This document shows positions 9,400 through 21,060 of a stretch of DNA of 64,000 nt, piece after piece. The notes under the pieces were generated by a model that was not told the origin of the DNA, did not search any database, and saw nothing but the letters and a program-made list of their open reading frames with translations. Position 1 is the stretch's first letter. Each line of letters starts with the position of its first letter. Made by a program: the position numbers and the translations under genes. The DNA comes from Alphaproteobacteria bacterium (lineage in GTDB: Bacteria; Pseudomonadota; Alphaproteobacteria; Rhodobacterales; Rhodobacteraceae): positions 1 to 64,000 of the forward strand of contig VGDH01000001.1 of NCBI GenBank assembly GCA_016869835.1, read 5' to 3'.

Positions 9400-10925
9400 C
9401 AGCCCGCGCAACGGCCGCCTTCTTCGGGCTGGCCGTTGCCGCGCTGACCCTTGGAAGCGCCGCGTTGACAGCGGGCCATGCGACCGATTGGTCGCTTGGC
9501 CCCGCCGATGGCGCGGCGCTGCGCTTTACGCTGTGGCAGGCGGGCCTTTCGGCCTTGATCTCATGCCTCTTGGCCATTCCGCTTGCCCGCGCACTGGCAC
9601 GCCGCCGATTTGCCGGACGTGCGCTGCTGATACGGCTTCTGGCAGCACCTTTTCTGTTGCCGGTGGTGGTTGCTGTTCTGGGCCTTTTGGCAGTCTTTGG
9701 CCGCGCCGGGCCGGTGAACGCCGCCCTCACCGGCCTTTGCCTGCCGCCATTGTCGATCTTTGGTCTGCATGGTGTGGTGCTGGCCCATGTGTTCCTGAAC
9801 CTTCCCTTGGCCACGCGGATGATCCTGCAAAGCTGGCAATCCATCCCAGCCGAACGGTTTCGTCTGGCCGAAGCCTTGGGCATGCCACCGGGCGCGCAAT
9901 TTCGCCATCTTGAGCTGCCCATGCTGCGCGGGGTTCTTCCCGGCGCCATGGCGACGGTCTTTCTGCTGTGCCTGACCAGTTTTGCCGTTGCGCTGACCTT
10001 GGGCGGGGGGCCGCGCGCCTCAACCATCGAGCTGTCGATCTATCAGGCACTGCGCTTTGAATTCGATCTGGGCCGTGCTGCGCTTCTGGCCACAATGCAG
10101 TTCGCCCTTTGTGCGGCAGTGACATTGGCCACACTGCGACTGACCACAGGCGCGGTGTTTGGACCGGGCCTTGGTCGGGGGCTGGAAATCCCGCGGCCGG
10201 GGGGCTGGCGGTGCGGTCTTGACGCTGTGGCGCTTGGTCTGGCCTGCGCCTTTCTCCTGGGTCCACTGATCGCCATCACCGCGCGTGGCCTGCCCGCGCT
10301 GACCGAGATGCCGCCCGGTGTCTGGCCCGCGTTGGCGCGGTCTGTGGCGGTGGCCATTGGATCGGCTTTATTGGCGGCAACCGTAGGGCTATGCTTGGCC
10401 TTGTCGGTGGCACGCGGCCAAACCTGGCTTGAGGTGACCGCAATGCTGCCGCTCTCGGCCTCGGGCCTGGTGATCGGGACAGGGCTCTTCCTTGCGGTGC
10501 ATCCTGCGATCAAGCCAGAAACTCTTGCCCTTCCGGTCACGCTGGCCGTCAATGCGGCCATGGCACTACCTTATCTGTTTCGCCTCCTCTTGCCCGAAAC
10601 CCGCACGCTTTTGGCTGACTATGGGCGGCTTTCAGACAGTCTGGGCCTTTCCGGCCTGAACCGCCTGCGGCTTGTCGCCCTGCCACGGCTTGCACGCCCT
10701 TTGGGCTTTGGCACCGGGCTGGCAGCGGCCCTGTCGATGGGTGATCTGGGCGTCATTGCCCTTTTTGCCGGTGAACGGACCGAAACACTGCCCCTTTTGA
10801 TTCAACACCTGATGGGCGCTTACCGAATGGAAGCGGCGGCCGGGGCCGCCCTTGTTCTGGTCGCCGCCAGCCTTGCCCTGTTCTGGGCCTTTGACCGATG
10901 GGGAGCAAAACATGCTGCGGCTTGA
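9396..10925 (+). CDS. thiP: Thiamine ABC transporter permease
   Basis: Two-domain ABC permease, overlaps thiB stop (ATGA). Confidence 0.9.
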   Translation: MTARATAAFFGLAVAALTLGSAALTAGHATDWSLGPADGAALRFTLWQAGLSALISCLLAIPLARALARRRFAGRALLIRLLAAPFLLPVVVAVLGLLAVFGRAGPVNAALTGLCLPPLSIFGLHGVVLAHVFLNLPLATRMILQSWQSIPAERFRLAEALGMPPGAQFRHLELPMLRGVLPGAMATVFLLCLTSFAVALTLGGGPRASTIELSIYQALRFEFDLGRAALLATMQFALCAAVTLATLRLTTGAVFGPGLGRGLEIPRPGGWRCGLDAVALGLACAFLLGPLIAITARGLPALTEMPPGVWPALARSVAVAIGSALLAATVGLCLALSVARGQTWLEVTAMLPLSASGLVIGTGLFLAVHPAIKPETLALPVTLAVNAAMALPYLFRLLLPETRTLLADYGRLSDSLGLSGLNRLRLVALPRLARPLGFGTGLAAALSMGDLGVIALFAGERTETLPLLIQHLMGAYRMEAAAGAALVLVAASLALFWAFDRWGAKHAAA

Positions 10926-11604
10926 GCATCTTGAAGTCCACCAAGAGAGGTTTCATCTGACCGCCGACTGGACGGTGCCCAAGGGTGCCAAGGTTGCCGT
11001 GATCGGGCCGTCAGGTGCGGGCAAATCCACGCTTCTGATGGCCTTGGCAGGCTTTGTGCCCCACAACGGCCGCGTTACATGGGATGGGCAGGATCTGGCG
11101 ACACTTGCCCCCGGCGACCGGCCGCTTTCGATCCTGTTTCAGGACCAGAACCTGTTTCCCCATCTGAGCCTTGCCCAAAACCTCGGCCTTGGGATTTCCC
11201 CGCGCCTGCAGCTTTCGGCGTCGGATCATGCGCGCATCGAACAGACGCTTGACCGCGTCGGCCTGTCCGGCATGGGCGGGCGCAAACCCTCCCAGCTTTC
11301 GGGCGGCCAGATCGGCCGCGCGGCGCTTGCGCGGGCGCTTTTGCGCGCTAGGCCCATCCTGTTGCTGGATGAACCCTTTGCCGCACTTGGTCCGGCGCTG
11401 AAGGCCGAAATGCTGGATCTCGTCACCGAAGCCGCGAATGAAACCGGGGCCACAGTGTTGATGGTCACCCATGACCCCGCTGACGCCCGCCGGTTTGCCG
11501 AAGTGACAGTCCTTGTCGCAAATGGCGTGGCTGCGGCTCCGCAGCCCACCACCGACCTTTTCACAAACCCGCCCGCAGTCTTGCGCGAATACCTTGGCAC
11601 CTAA
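10912..11604 (+). CDS. thiQ: Thiamine ABC transporter ATP-binding protein
   Basis: Walker A GPSGAGKSTLL; LSGGQIGRAALARALLRARPILLLDEPFAAL. Confidence 0.9.
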   Translation: MLRLEHLEVHQERFHLTADWTVPKGAKVAVIGPSGAGKSTLLMALAGFVPHNGRVTWDGQDLATLAPGDRPLSILFQDQNLFPHLSLAQNLGLGISPRLQLSASDHARIEQTLDRVGLSGMGGRKPSQLSGGQIGRAALARALLRARPILLLDEPFAALGPALKAEMLDLVTEAANETGATVLMVTHDPADARRFAEVTVLVANGVAAAPQPTTDLFTNPPAVLREYLGT

Positions 11605-11608
11605 CGCA

Positions 11609-11635
11609 AAACCCCCGCCACGGGGACGGGGGTTT
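11609..11635. terminator. Bidirectional hairpin terminator between thiQ and petC
   Basis: AAACCCCCG-N9-CGGGGGTTT between convergent genes. Confidence 0.75.
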
Positions 11636-11659
11636 CAATGCGTTCAAACCCGCGAAGGC

Positions 11660-12475
11660 TCAGGCGTGCTTATTGCCCTTGACGCCCGCCCAAAGCCGCT
11701 TGTTGGTCAGGTAAAGCAGCGAGGTGAGCAGGACGAGGACCACCACCGCAACAAAGCCGGTCTGCTTGCGCGCCATCATGTGGGGTTCAGCCGCCCACAT
11801 CAGGAAGGCTGCCACGTCCTCGGACATTTGCGACAGGGTCGCAGGCGTGCCGTCGGCATAGGTTACTTGATCATCCGACAAGGGCGGCGGCATCGAAATC
11901 CAGCCACCTGCAAAGGCGTGGTTTTCGTAAAAGACGGTGCCAGCTTCTTCCTTTTCCTCACCGGTATAGCCGGTCAGGATCGAGTAGGTATGCTCAGCGC
12001 CGCCCATGCCGCGGAACAACTGGTTCATGCCAGTGCCATAAGGCCCGCTGAAGCCGGCCCGCGCCTTGGCCATCATCGACAGGTCGGGTGCACCAGCCCC
12101 AGTGTTTGCCGGGAAGTTGTCGCTGTCCTTGGCCTCACGCTCCTCACCGGTCTCTTTGTCGATCACGCTGAAGTTCGTGGCATAGGCACGAACCTGGTCA
12201 GCCGGCAGATGCGGGCCGCCCTCATCCGCAAGGGTGCGGATGGGGACGTATTTCAAGCCATGGCAGCCCGAACAAACCTCGGTGAACACCTGCAGACCGC
12301 GCTGCAACTGCAGTTGGTCATAGGTGCCGAAAGGGCCTTCAAAGCTAAAGTCGACATCCTCGGTATAGGTCGCCCCACCCGCGGCCATGGCCGCTCCCGA
12401 GGACAAGACCAGTGCAGAGACGGCGCTGATTGCGATTTTGCGAAACATCTTGGTCAGTTCCTTTCCGTCACTCAC
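11660..12475 (-). CDS. petC: Cytochrome c1
   Basis: [15 protein letters not shown] heme site; follows petB. Confidence 0.93.
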   Translation of the reverse strand: MSDGKELTKMFRKIAISAVSALVLSSGAAMAAGGATYTEDVDFSFEGPFGTYDQLQLQRGLQVFTEVCSGCHGLKYVPIRTLADEGGPHLPADQVRAYATNFSVIDKETGEEREAKDSDNFPANTGAGAPDLSMMAKARAGFSGPYGTGMNQLFRGMGGAEHTYSILTGYTGEEKEEAGTVFYENHAFAGGWISMPPPLSDDQVTYADGTPATLSQMSEDVAAFLMWAAEPHMMARKQTGFVAVVVLVLLTSLLYLTNKRLWAGVKGNKHA

Positions 12476-13785
12476 TCGGCCGCGCCGGGATAGTGGGCGT
12501 TGAAATCTTCCTCGATCGTCACCGGGATCGGCAGCGGCTTTTCAAGCACACCCAGAAGCGGCAGGATCACGAGGAAATAGGCGAACCAGTAGGCCGAGGC
12601 GATCAAGGAGATCGTGGCATATGGCTCTTCGGCCGGCATGGCGCCAACCCACATCAGCACGACAAAGTCGATGACCAAGAGCGAAAACCAAGCCTTGAAC
12701 TTGGGACGGTAGCGGCCCGAGCGCACAGACGAGGTGTCCAGCCACGGCACGATCGCCATGACGGCAATTGCACCAAACATCGCCAGCACGCCGAAGAACT
12801 TGGCGTCAACGATACCGAAGGTCAGCCATTCCACCGCGATCACCACCCAAACGTCGGCGGTAAAGGCGCGCAGAATTGCGTAGAACGGCAGGAAGTACCA
12901 TTCCGGGACAATGTGAGCAGGCGTCGCGAGCGCGTTTGCTTCGATGTAGTTGTCGGGGTGGCCCAGATAGTTGGGCATAAAGCCGACAACGGCAAAAAAG
13001 ATCACAAGGATGAGGGCCAGCGCGACCAGATCTTTGACCACGTAATAGGGCCAGAACGGTACGGTGTCTTTCGCGGCTTCCTCCTTGGACCCACGACGCA
13101 CGTCAACACCCGTGGGGTTGTTGTTGCCGGTGGTGTGGAAAGCCCAGATGTGAACCGCCACCAAGGCAGCAATCACGAAGGGCAAGAGGTAATGCAGCGA
13201 GAAGAAGCGGTTCAGCGTGGCATTGTCCACGGCCGGGCCGCCCAACAGCCATTCCTGAATGACCGGGCCAACGCCGGGGATGGCGCCAAAGAGACCGGTG
13301 ATCACGGTCGCGCCCCAGAACGACATCTGGCCCCAAGGCAGAACGTAACCCATAAACGCGGTTGCCATCATAAGAATGTAAATCACAATACCGATGATCC
13401 ACGTCACCTCACGCGGGGCTTTGTAGCTGCCATAGTAGAGGCCGCGGAAGATGTGCAGGTAGACCGCAAAGAAGAACAGCGACGCGCCATTCATGTGCAA
13501 ATAGCGGATCATGTGACCGCCGTTCACGTTGCGCATGATGTGCTCGATCGAGGCGAAAGCCATGTCGACATGCGGGGTGTAATGCATAACCAACACGATG
13601 CCAGTGATGATTTGCAGCGCAAGGCAAAACGTTAGAACGATGCCCCAAATCCACATCCAATTCAGATTCTTGGGGGTTGGGAATGTCAACGTGTCGTAGG
13701 CCAAGCCGACAATCGGCAGGCGCGTGTGCAGCCAGGTCTGAAAGCCCGGCTTGGGTTCATAATGGTCGTGCGGAATTCCGGCCAT
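12472..13785 (-). CDS. petB: Cytochrome b of bc1 complex
   Basis: [43 protein letters not shown]. Confidence 0.95.
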   Translation of the reverse strand: MAGIPHDHYEPKPGFQTWLHTRLPIVGLAYDTLTFPTPKNLNWMWIWGIVLTFCLALQIITGIVLVMHYTPHVDMAFASIEHIMRNVNGGHMIRYLHMNGASLFFFAVYLHIFRGLYYGSYKAPREVTWIIGIVIYILMMATAFMGYVLPWGQMSFWGATVITGLFGAIPGVGPVIQEWLLGGPAVDNATLNRFFSLHYLLPFVIAALVAVHIWAFHTTGNNNPTGVDVRRGSKEEAAKDTVPFWPYYVVKDLVALALILVIFFAVVGFMPNYLGHPDNYIEANALATPAHIVPEWYFLPFYAILRAFTADVWVVIAVEWLTFGIVDAKFFGVLAMFGAIAVMAIVPWLDTSSVRSGRYRPKFKAWFSLLVIDFVVLMWVGAMPAEEPYATISLIASAYWFAYFLVILPLLGVLEKPLPIPVTIEEDFNAHYPGAAE

Positions 13786-13797
13786 TTGGTGTGCTCC

Positions 13798-14358
13798 TTA
13801 GCCCAGCTTGATTGTTGATTCGTCTTCGAACGCGGCAACCGGAACGTCCAGGTTGCGCGGCGCAGGCCCTTTGCGGATGCGACCAGCGGTGTCGTAGTGC
13901 GATCCGTGGCAAGGGCAGAACCAGCCGCCAAATTCACCGGCACCGTCGCCAATCGGCACGCAGCCCAGATGGGTGCACACGCCAATCATCACCAGCCACT
14001 CACCCGCCTCATCCAGCGTGCGGTTGGCGTCACTGGCATCGGCGTCAGGCTTGTTGGAGTTTGCGGACTTGGCGTCCATGAGATCTGTCAGCGCCACAGC
14101 GCGAGCAGCCTCAATTTCTTCGGGGCTGCGGCGGCGGATGAACACCGGCTTGCCGCGCCATTTCACGGTCAGTTGCGTGCCAACCTCGACACCTGAGACA
14201 TCGACGAAAATCGATGCCAAGGCGCGGGTATCAGCTGAGGGGTTCATCTGATTGACCAGCGGCCAAACCGCTGCGCTAGTGGCAACAGCGCCGGCACCGG
14301 CGGTTGCGTGATACAGGAAATCCCTGCGGGTGCCTGCGTCATTCTCTGCGTGGGACAC
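13798..14358 (-). CDS. petA: Ubiquinol-cytochrome c reductase Rieske iron-sulfur subunit
   Basis: [10 protein letters not shown] and [20 protein letters not shown]; Tat-like [11 protein letters not shown] start likely at 14358. Confidence 0.92.
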   Translation of the reverse strand: MSHAENDAGTRRDFLYHATAGAGAVATSAAVWPLVNQMNPSADTRALASIFVDVSGVEVGTQLTVKWRGKPVFIRRRSPEEIEAARAVALTDLMDAKSANSNKPDADASDANRTLDEAGEWLVMIGVCTHLGCVPIGDGAGEFGGWFCPCHGSHYDTAGRIRKGPAPRNLDVPVAAFEDESTIKLG

Positions 14359-14554
14359 GAGATCTTCTCCCTTCAAAGGCCGCCGGGCGCGACCCATTTA
14401 CCGACGCTGCCGCAGTTTCCCGCAGCCTTGCCGAGCGCGTTGTAGACAAGGATTTTTCCGCCGTCCAGCGGTCAAAGGAGCGCAGGGGGGGGCTGTTTTT
14501 CGCTTTTGTTGCCCGGCAGGGCTTGCAAAAGCATCCAGCGCGCCCAAAGGCCGC

Positions 14555-15163
14555 TTAGGCTGGGCGCGTTGAAACCATGGAGGCGCGCGCCGAAAACTCT
14601 TGTTCCCAAGCTGCCAGCCGTGGCCGATCCTGCCGCCAATGCCGCTCGGCATGGCGGAAATCCAGATAGCTCAGCGCCACGGCCACTGCGACATGGGCCA
14701 TGCTCAGACGCCCCTCCAAGAGCACCATACCCCGGGCCTCAATCGCATCGAGCGCCCGGGCGACCTTGGCCCATTGGCCTTCAACCCAAGGGGCAAAGCG
14801 CAAGCCCTCGGGCCGCAGTCGCGCCTCATAGACCATCAGTAACGCGGCCTCCAGCATCCCGTCAGCGGTCGCCTCCTGCGTCAAGACCGGCCACAAACCG
14901 GCATCTGTGGGATAAAGGCCCGCACCCGACACCTGGTCCAGATAGCGACAGATCACCCGGCTGTCATAGATCGCCGGACCACCGTCATCGGGGAGCAGCG
15001 CCGGAATCTTGCCCAAGGGGTTTTGGTCCAGCGGCATGGTGCCGGGGTCCAGAGGGCTGCCGACGACAGTCTGGACCTGCACGCGGTCGGCGAGACCCGA
15101 TTCGAGGATCAAGACCATGACCTTGCGGCCAAAGGGTGTGGTCGGAGAGGTGAAAAGCTGCAT
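14555..15163 (-). CDS. Glutathione S-transferase family protein
   Basis: MQLFTSPTTPFGRKVMVLILESGL; NPLGKIPALLPDDG; YDSRVICRYLD. Confidence 0.85.
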   Translation of the reverse strand: MQLFTSPTTPFGRKVMVLILESGLADRVQVQTVVGSPLDPGTMPLDQNPLGKIPALLPDDGGPAIYDSRVICRYLDQVSGAGLYPTDAGLWPVLTQEATADGMLEAALLMVYEARLRPEGLRFAPWVEGQWAKVARALDAIEARGMVLLEGRLSMAHVAVAVALSYLDFRHAERHWRQDRPRLAAWEQEFSARASMVSTRPA

Positions 15164-15214
15164 GGCATCCTCGCTCTGGCATGGGCCCAGAAAAGCCGCA
15201 GCCTGCGGGTTTCG

Positions 15215-18200
15215 TCAACCTGCCTTGTTGTCAATCAGACGGCGCAGATGCGCAGCCAGAACCTCGACATTGCCGGGATGCAGGATCGACAGATGGGTGC
15301 CCGGAAGGTCATGCATCACCAGCCCCCCCGTGCCACCGAGGCCCAGCCAAGACCCGTCTTCAACGCCTCGGGACTGTCCCAGAAACTGTGATCGGCGCGA
15401 AAGACCGTCAGTGGCCCGTCATAGGGCTTTGGCCGATAGAACTCGACTGCGCAGACATTTGCGGCAATCAGATTATGTGCATTCACCTGGTCAAGCGCCG
15501 AGCGCAGCGCCTCAAGCCGTCCGCGATAACGGTCAATCCGATTTTTCAGCACCCGGCCAAAATGCCAAAGCCCGTGCAGACGCACTTGGCCCAGATGAGC
15601 GCGAAACTTGGCAGACCCTTCCAGCGCCGGACGCCCATCCGGCCCAATGGCATCCAGAACCGCCAGCACCCGCACCTCGCGTCCTGCAGCGTGCAGAAGC
15701 TGGGCAAGCTCATAGGCAAAATAGGCCGCCATTGAAACAGCGCCCAGAGCCACGGGACCCGTTGGGAAATAGGTCTGGATTTCATCAAAGTAGATCCGAG
15801 CGGTCCGCTCGACGTTGATATCGTCCAGATTGCGCGGCATTCCAACGGACAGCCCAAACACCGGCTAATCGGGGCCAAGCGCGGCTGCCAGGGGACGGAA
15901 CAGATCCTCATTGCGACCCACCACATGAATGGCAAAGAAGGGCGGCCTTGTCCCCTCGGGCTGGATCGGGATGGTATAGCGCGGCGCCGTTACACCGCTT
16001 TGCAACATCGCCGCCAGCGCCGCAGCACTGCCATGGTCATGCAGGTTGGCGGTCAAAAGCACATGTCCGGTCCGAGCCTCTATCAGACTGACCAGACGCA
16101 AGGCCAAAAGGGAATCGCCGCCCAGATCGCTGAACTGCGCCTCGGGCGGCACTTGGTCCATGCCCAGAACCTCGGCAATACAGGCCGCGATGGCTTGGGT
16201 CAGGCTATCCCAACTGTCCCAGTCCGGGCGGCCCACCCCTTTCGGCGCATCCGATGGCGCAGGCAGGGCGCTGGTGTCGATTTTGCCATTCGCACCGACA
16301 GGAAGGCTATTGACGATGATGATCTGCGGCACCATGGCGCGCGGCATCTGAAGGGCGGCTTCGGCGGTGATCTGTTCGGCGGTCACGCCCCCCTCGCTCA
16401 CCACCCAGGCGACAAGCCGCACAGAAGGCTCGCCGATCATCGCGACATGAGCAAGCCGGACGCCTGAAAGCGCAACCAACTGGCGTTCGACCTGATAAAG
16501 GTCGATCCGTTGACCGCGCAGCTTGACCTGACGGTCCCGACGGCCAAGGAATTCCAGTTGCCCGTCCCGGCGCCAGCGCGCCTGATCGCCAGCAGAATAG
16601 ATCCGCGCCGAGACATCTTCCTGAGCCGACCATGGATCAGTCTGGAACGCGGCCTGCGATCCCGGCGCATCACCCAGATAGCCACCCGTCACCGCAGGCC
16701 CGCCGATCCACAGCATCCCGGTGCCACCCAAAGGCGTCAGGCTGCCGTCAAAGGCGCGCAGTACGGCGCGGGCATTGGCAAGGGGGCGGCCGATCGGCAC
16801 CTCGTCTAGCCCCTCGGGCAGGGGCTGACCGGGCCGAAGCGTCAAGGCGGTGGGGGTAATCGTGGTTTCGGTAGGGCCATAACCGTTCATCCAGACCACA
16901 TCCGGCGTAATCTCGCGCCACAGGCGCAGCGCCTGCGGGTTTATCCGCTCGCTGCCATCGATCACCAACCGCAACGCCGGGCCAAGAGCAAAGCCACCGC
17001 GCGCCATCTCCTCGACCATCACATGCCAGAAGCTGGCCGGCAGATTGGCCAGCGCAACCGCTTCACGCGCCAGAAAATCGACAAAGCCGCGAATCGACTC
17101 AGCGGATGGCGCATCGCGAACCACCACCGTTGCCCCGGCCAGAAGCGTCGGGAAAATCTTTTCCGACGCCACATCAAAACCCAGCCCGGCAAAGTGCAGC
17201 ACCCGGTCCTGTGGCACCAGATCAAAGGCCGCAATGGTCGCCGAAGCATGGGCCGACAGAGCCCCACAGAGACCGCGCACCCCCTTTGGCACCCCGGTCG
17301 AACCCGAGGTGAAGATCACCTAGGCCAACCGCCCAGGGTCGGGCGCAGGCCGGGCGGGCGGCATGTCTTGCGGCAGACCCGCCCCAGGGGCCAGCACCAA
17401 TTCGGCCCCAAGATCGGCCCCCTCGGTTGTCACCAGCACAGCGGCCCCAGCCCGGCGCCGCAAATCCGCAAGCCACGCTTCGGGCAGATCAGGATCCAGC
17501 GGCAAAAAGGCCGCCCCCAGTTTCAGAATTGCCAGCAGCGTCATCACATGGTCGGCACCACGTGGCAGCCGGACGGCCACTACATCGCCCGACCTGAGGC
17601 CAGCCGCCTGCAAGCGCGCGGCAAGCTCATTGGCGGCGCGATCCAGATCGCGATAGCTCATCACGCGGCCCGTCCCGGCCTCGATCACGGCAGGCGCATC
17701 GGGATGTCCGGCGGCAACCGCCTCGAATCGGCTGGCAACACAGGGCAGAACGGGCGGAAGGACGACATCCGGTGTTCCAAGGGCAAGGATTTCTGCAGCC
17801 TCATCCGCAGACAGCATCCCCAGATCGCCAACCCGGGTTTCGGGGTCAGCATTGGCCATGACCGTCAGAAGGCGCATGACCTGCGCAAAAAGCTCAGCAG
17901 CCATTTCGGCATCAATCCGCGCTGGATCATGCTCGATCAGGATCTGCATTTCGTCATCATCGGCGACCGCAAGCGTTGCCGCCGCCGTGCCCTCTTCGAT
18001 CAAGCGTACCGACCAGTCGGACCAAGGCCCGCCCAAGGCCCGCATCCGCGCGGCAAGCGAGGCATGGGCATGCATCACAATGGTCTTAAACACCGGTGAG
18101 TCGCCTAGCAACCGCGCCCAACGGCGAATTTCGGTGAGGCTGGCATGGGCGTGGGGCCGCATATCCAGCGGCGTCTGGCGCAACCGCGCAAGCAGTTGTC

Positions 18201-19383
18201 CCAACCACTCGTCACCGTCAAGCTGAACCCGAAAGCGCAAGGAGGCAATCAGGCAACCCACTGTCCGGTCCAACCCCGGCATCAACTGGCGACCGGAATC
18301 CACCAGTCCGAAAACCGCCTGATCCTGACCTGTGCAGCGCGCAAGCACCAAGGCCCAGACCGCCTGCACCGCATTAAGCGGCGTTGCCCCCATCGCCTTG
18401 ACCCTCTGGCGCAAGGCCGCGGTCTCGGTGCGCGACAAGGCTCCTGCGCAAATCGCCATGCGCCCCGCAGCCCGACGCGCAGTTGTTGCCAAAGGCACAA
18501 AATCGGCCCCCTCAGCATACATCGCAGCGAAAAAACCCTGCGCTGCGGATTTGTCATGACGCGTCAGTTCTGTGGAAAACGCTGCAAAATCAGGTTCATG
18601 GACCGGAGGAAGCGAATTTCCAGCCAGCAACTGCCCCAGCTTTGCAAGCACGACGGCCATCGCTGTCCCGTCGATCAGCGCGTGGTGGATCGTCCAGACC
18701 ATCGTCGCGCGACTTGGACCAAGCCGCAACAAACGCACCCGCCAGCCAGGCTGCACCCTCGGGTCAACTCCGGCCTGCCGGTTTCGCGTCAGATAATCGT
18801 CAACCGCTGACGCCTTGTCGCCATCCGCCAGCCCCGAAAAATCGTGTTCGGCCATATCAGGATCATGCACTGCCAGAACAGACTGCCCGAACCCACCCCG
18901 ACCATCGGGGCAAAGCACCATCCGCAGCGCATCGTGCCGCCCGGTCAGCGCCATCCACGCCGTGCGCATGGCGGCAAGTGTGAACCCGGGGCCAGCCCCT
19001 TCGACCACAATCTGTTCAAGGTTCGCCCAAGGCCGCCCAGCCAGCGTGCTTTCCAAAAGCAAGCCCTGCTGCATCGCCGTCGCGGTCCCCACTCCGAGAT
19101 CCGCCTGTCGAACACCCTCCGACACTGCCTGACAACCCTTACCCACGGACGCGCAAAAAAGAGCCAACTCAGCAGAGTTCGGCCCCAATTGCCGCCAAAC
19201 TGGCGATAAACCCCGCAAATCCTGTGGCGTGGCGCGTGCGATTTCAAGACAAATAGCATAGAACTTCGCTTCGCCATGCGCCAAGCAACGGCCAGGAAAC
19301 TTTGCCAAGATGAAGCCTTCGCTTTTTCCGCATCCCACGCTAGATGAGGCGCAAAGAGGGATATCCGATGCTGAACGATCCAC
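15215..19383 (-). pseudogene. Single-module NRPS (C-A-T-TE), interrupted by two in-frame TAG codons (17320-17322, 15865-15867) and a frameshift in a C7 tract (15323-15329)
   Basis: C domain TIHHALIDG; A domain split at RLA*VIFTSGSTGVPKG; NGYGPTETTI; carrier FSDLGGDSLLALRL; TE LGAVSMAAYFAYELA and, after the frameshift, LVMHDLPGTHLSIL. N-terminal boundary uncertain. Confidence 0.88.
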
Positions 19384-19577
19384 TGTTTATCGTTGCCGCC
19401 ATCGCAAGCCTTGTGGTTCTGGTCATTCTGATGATCGGGATCGGCGGCTTTGCCAAAGGGGGCGAGTTTAACCGCAAACACGCCAACCGCCTGATGCGCT
19501 GGCGGCTTGGTGCGCAGTTCGTGGCGGTGATCCTGATCGTATCTTTCGCCTATTTGCGCAGCCGGGGAGGCAACTGA
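19368..19577 (+). CDS. Small twin-transmembrane protein (HIG1-like)
   Basis: MLNDPLFIVAAIASLVVLVILMIGIGGFAKGGEFNRKHANRLMRWRLGAQFVAVILIVSF; immediately upstream of the adenosyltransferase. Confidence 0.7.
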   Translation: MLNDPLFIVAAIASLVVLVILMIGIGGFAKGGEFNRKHANRLMRWRLGAQFVAVILIVSFAYLRSRGGN

Positions 19578-20149
19578 TGGTCGTTCTGTCCAAGATCTAC
19601 ACGAAAACCGGCGATGCGGGGGAAACCGCGCTGGGCAACGGGGCGCGGGTGGCCAAGCACTCAACGCGCGTGTCGGCCTACGGCACGGTAGATGAAACCA
19701 ACGCGACTGTAGGTCTGGCACGCCAACATGCCAGCGGGGAAATGGATGCTGCTTTGGCGCGGATTTCCAACGACCTGTTCGATCTGGGCGCCGATCTGTG
19801 CACCCCCGATATGCACATGGACCATACCCTGTCCTACACCCCGTTGCGCATGATCGCCGGTCAGGTCGAGCGGCTGGAACGCGAGATTGACGCCATGAAT
19901 GACAAGCTGCAGCCCTTGCGCAGCTTTATCCTGCCCGGCGGGTCAGCGCCGGCGGCGCATCTCCACCTGTGCCGCACCGTCTGCCGGCGGGCCGAGCGTC
20001 TGGTGGTGGAACTGGCCACCATGGAAGAGGTCAATGCTGACGCGGTTAAATATCTGAACCGTCTTTCGGATTGGTTCTTTGTCGCCGGGCGGATTGCCAA
20101 CAATGACGGCAAGGATGACGTGCTTTGGGTGCCGGGTCTGACGCGCTAA
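19577..20149 (+). CDS. ATP:cob(I)alamin adenosyltransferase (PduO type)
   Basis: IYTKTGDAGETALGNGARVAKHS...YGTVDETNA; FILPGGSAPAAHLHLCRTVCRRAER. Confidence 0.92.
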   Translation: MVVLSKIYTKTGDAGETALGNGARVAKHSTRVSAYGTVDETNATVGLARQHASGEMDAALARISNDLFDLGADLCTPDMHMDHTLSYTPLRMIAGQVERLEREIDAMNDKLQPLRSFILPGGSAPAAHLHLCRTVCRRAERLVVELATMEEVNADAVKYLNRLSDWFFVAGRIANNDGKDDVLWVPGLTR

Positions 20150-20298
20150 ACCCCTGCTGATCGGCTTTCCCGCTCAATATGCGGCGTCTCGTCGCCCTTT
20201 CCTGTCGCATTTGCACTGTCGTCTGTGTCCGGGAATCGGTATTAGCCCATTCAAGAGCTTGAATTGGCCCCTTGGGCCGCTGTTGGGAGATTCTGCCG

Positions 20299-21060
20299 AT
20301 GAAGGTCCTGGTGCCTATCAAACGTGTGATCGACTACAACGTGAAGGTTCGCGTCAAGGCGGACGGTTCCGGTGTCGATCTTGCGAACGTGAAGATGTCG
20401 ATGAACCCCTTTGACGAAATTGCCGTCGAAGAGGCCATTCGCTTGAAGGAAAAAGGCGTCGCGACCGAAGTCGTCGTGGTGTCGATCGGCGTCAAGCAGG
20501 CACAGGAAACCCTGCGCACCGCGCTCGCTATGGGTGCCGACCGCGCCATCCTGATCGAGGCGACCGCCGATGTTCAGACCGATATCGAGCCTTTGGCCGT
20601 CGCCAAGCTTTTGGCTGCCGTGGTCAAGGAAGAGGCCCCCGGCCTTGTCCTTTGCGGCAAGCAGGCGATCGACAATGACATGAACGCCACCGGTCAAATG
20701 CTGTCGGCGCTTCTGGGCTGGTCGCAGGCGACCTTCGTTTCGGAACTGAAGATCGACGGCGACAAGGCCGTGGTCACCCGCGAAGTTGACGGCGGTCTGC
20801 AGTCGATTTCGGTCGCCATGCCGACCATCGTGACGGTTGACCTGCGTCTGAACGAGCCGCGCTATGCGTCCTTGCCAAACATCATGAAGGCCAAGGCAAA
20901 ACCCCTGGCCACCAAGACCCCGGCAGATTACGGCGTTGACGTGGCCCCGCGCCTGACCGTGGTCAAGACCACGGAACCGGCGGGCCGCGAGGCTGGCGTC
21001 AAGGTGGGTTCGGTGGACGAGCTGATTGCAAAACTCAAAGACGAAGCGGGGGTGATCTGA
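20299..21060 (+). CDS. etfB: Electron transfer flavoprotein beta subunit
   Basis: [62 protein letters not shown]. Confidence 0.95.
   Translation: MKVLVPIKRVIDYNVKVRVKADGSGVDLANVKMSMNPFDEIAVEEAIRLKEKGVATEVVVVSIGVKQAQETLRTALAMGADRAILIEATADVQTDIEPLAVAKLLAAVVKEEAPGLVLCGKQAIDNDMNATGQMLSALLGWSQATFVSELKIDGDKAVVTREVDGGLQSISVAMPTIVTVDLRLNEPRYASLPNIMKAKAKPLATKTPADYGVDVAPRLTVVKTTEPAGREAGVKVGSVDELIAKLKDEAGVI

Noticed and set aside
12430-13635. 401-aa + strand ORF opposite petB
   Set aside because: Antisense to the cytochrome b gene; composition typical of a shadow frame.
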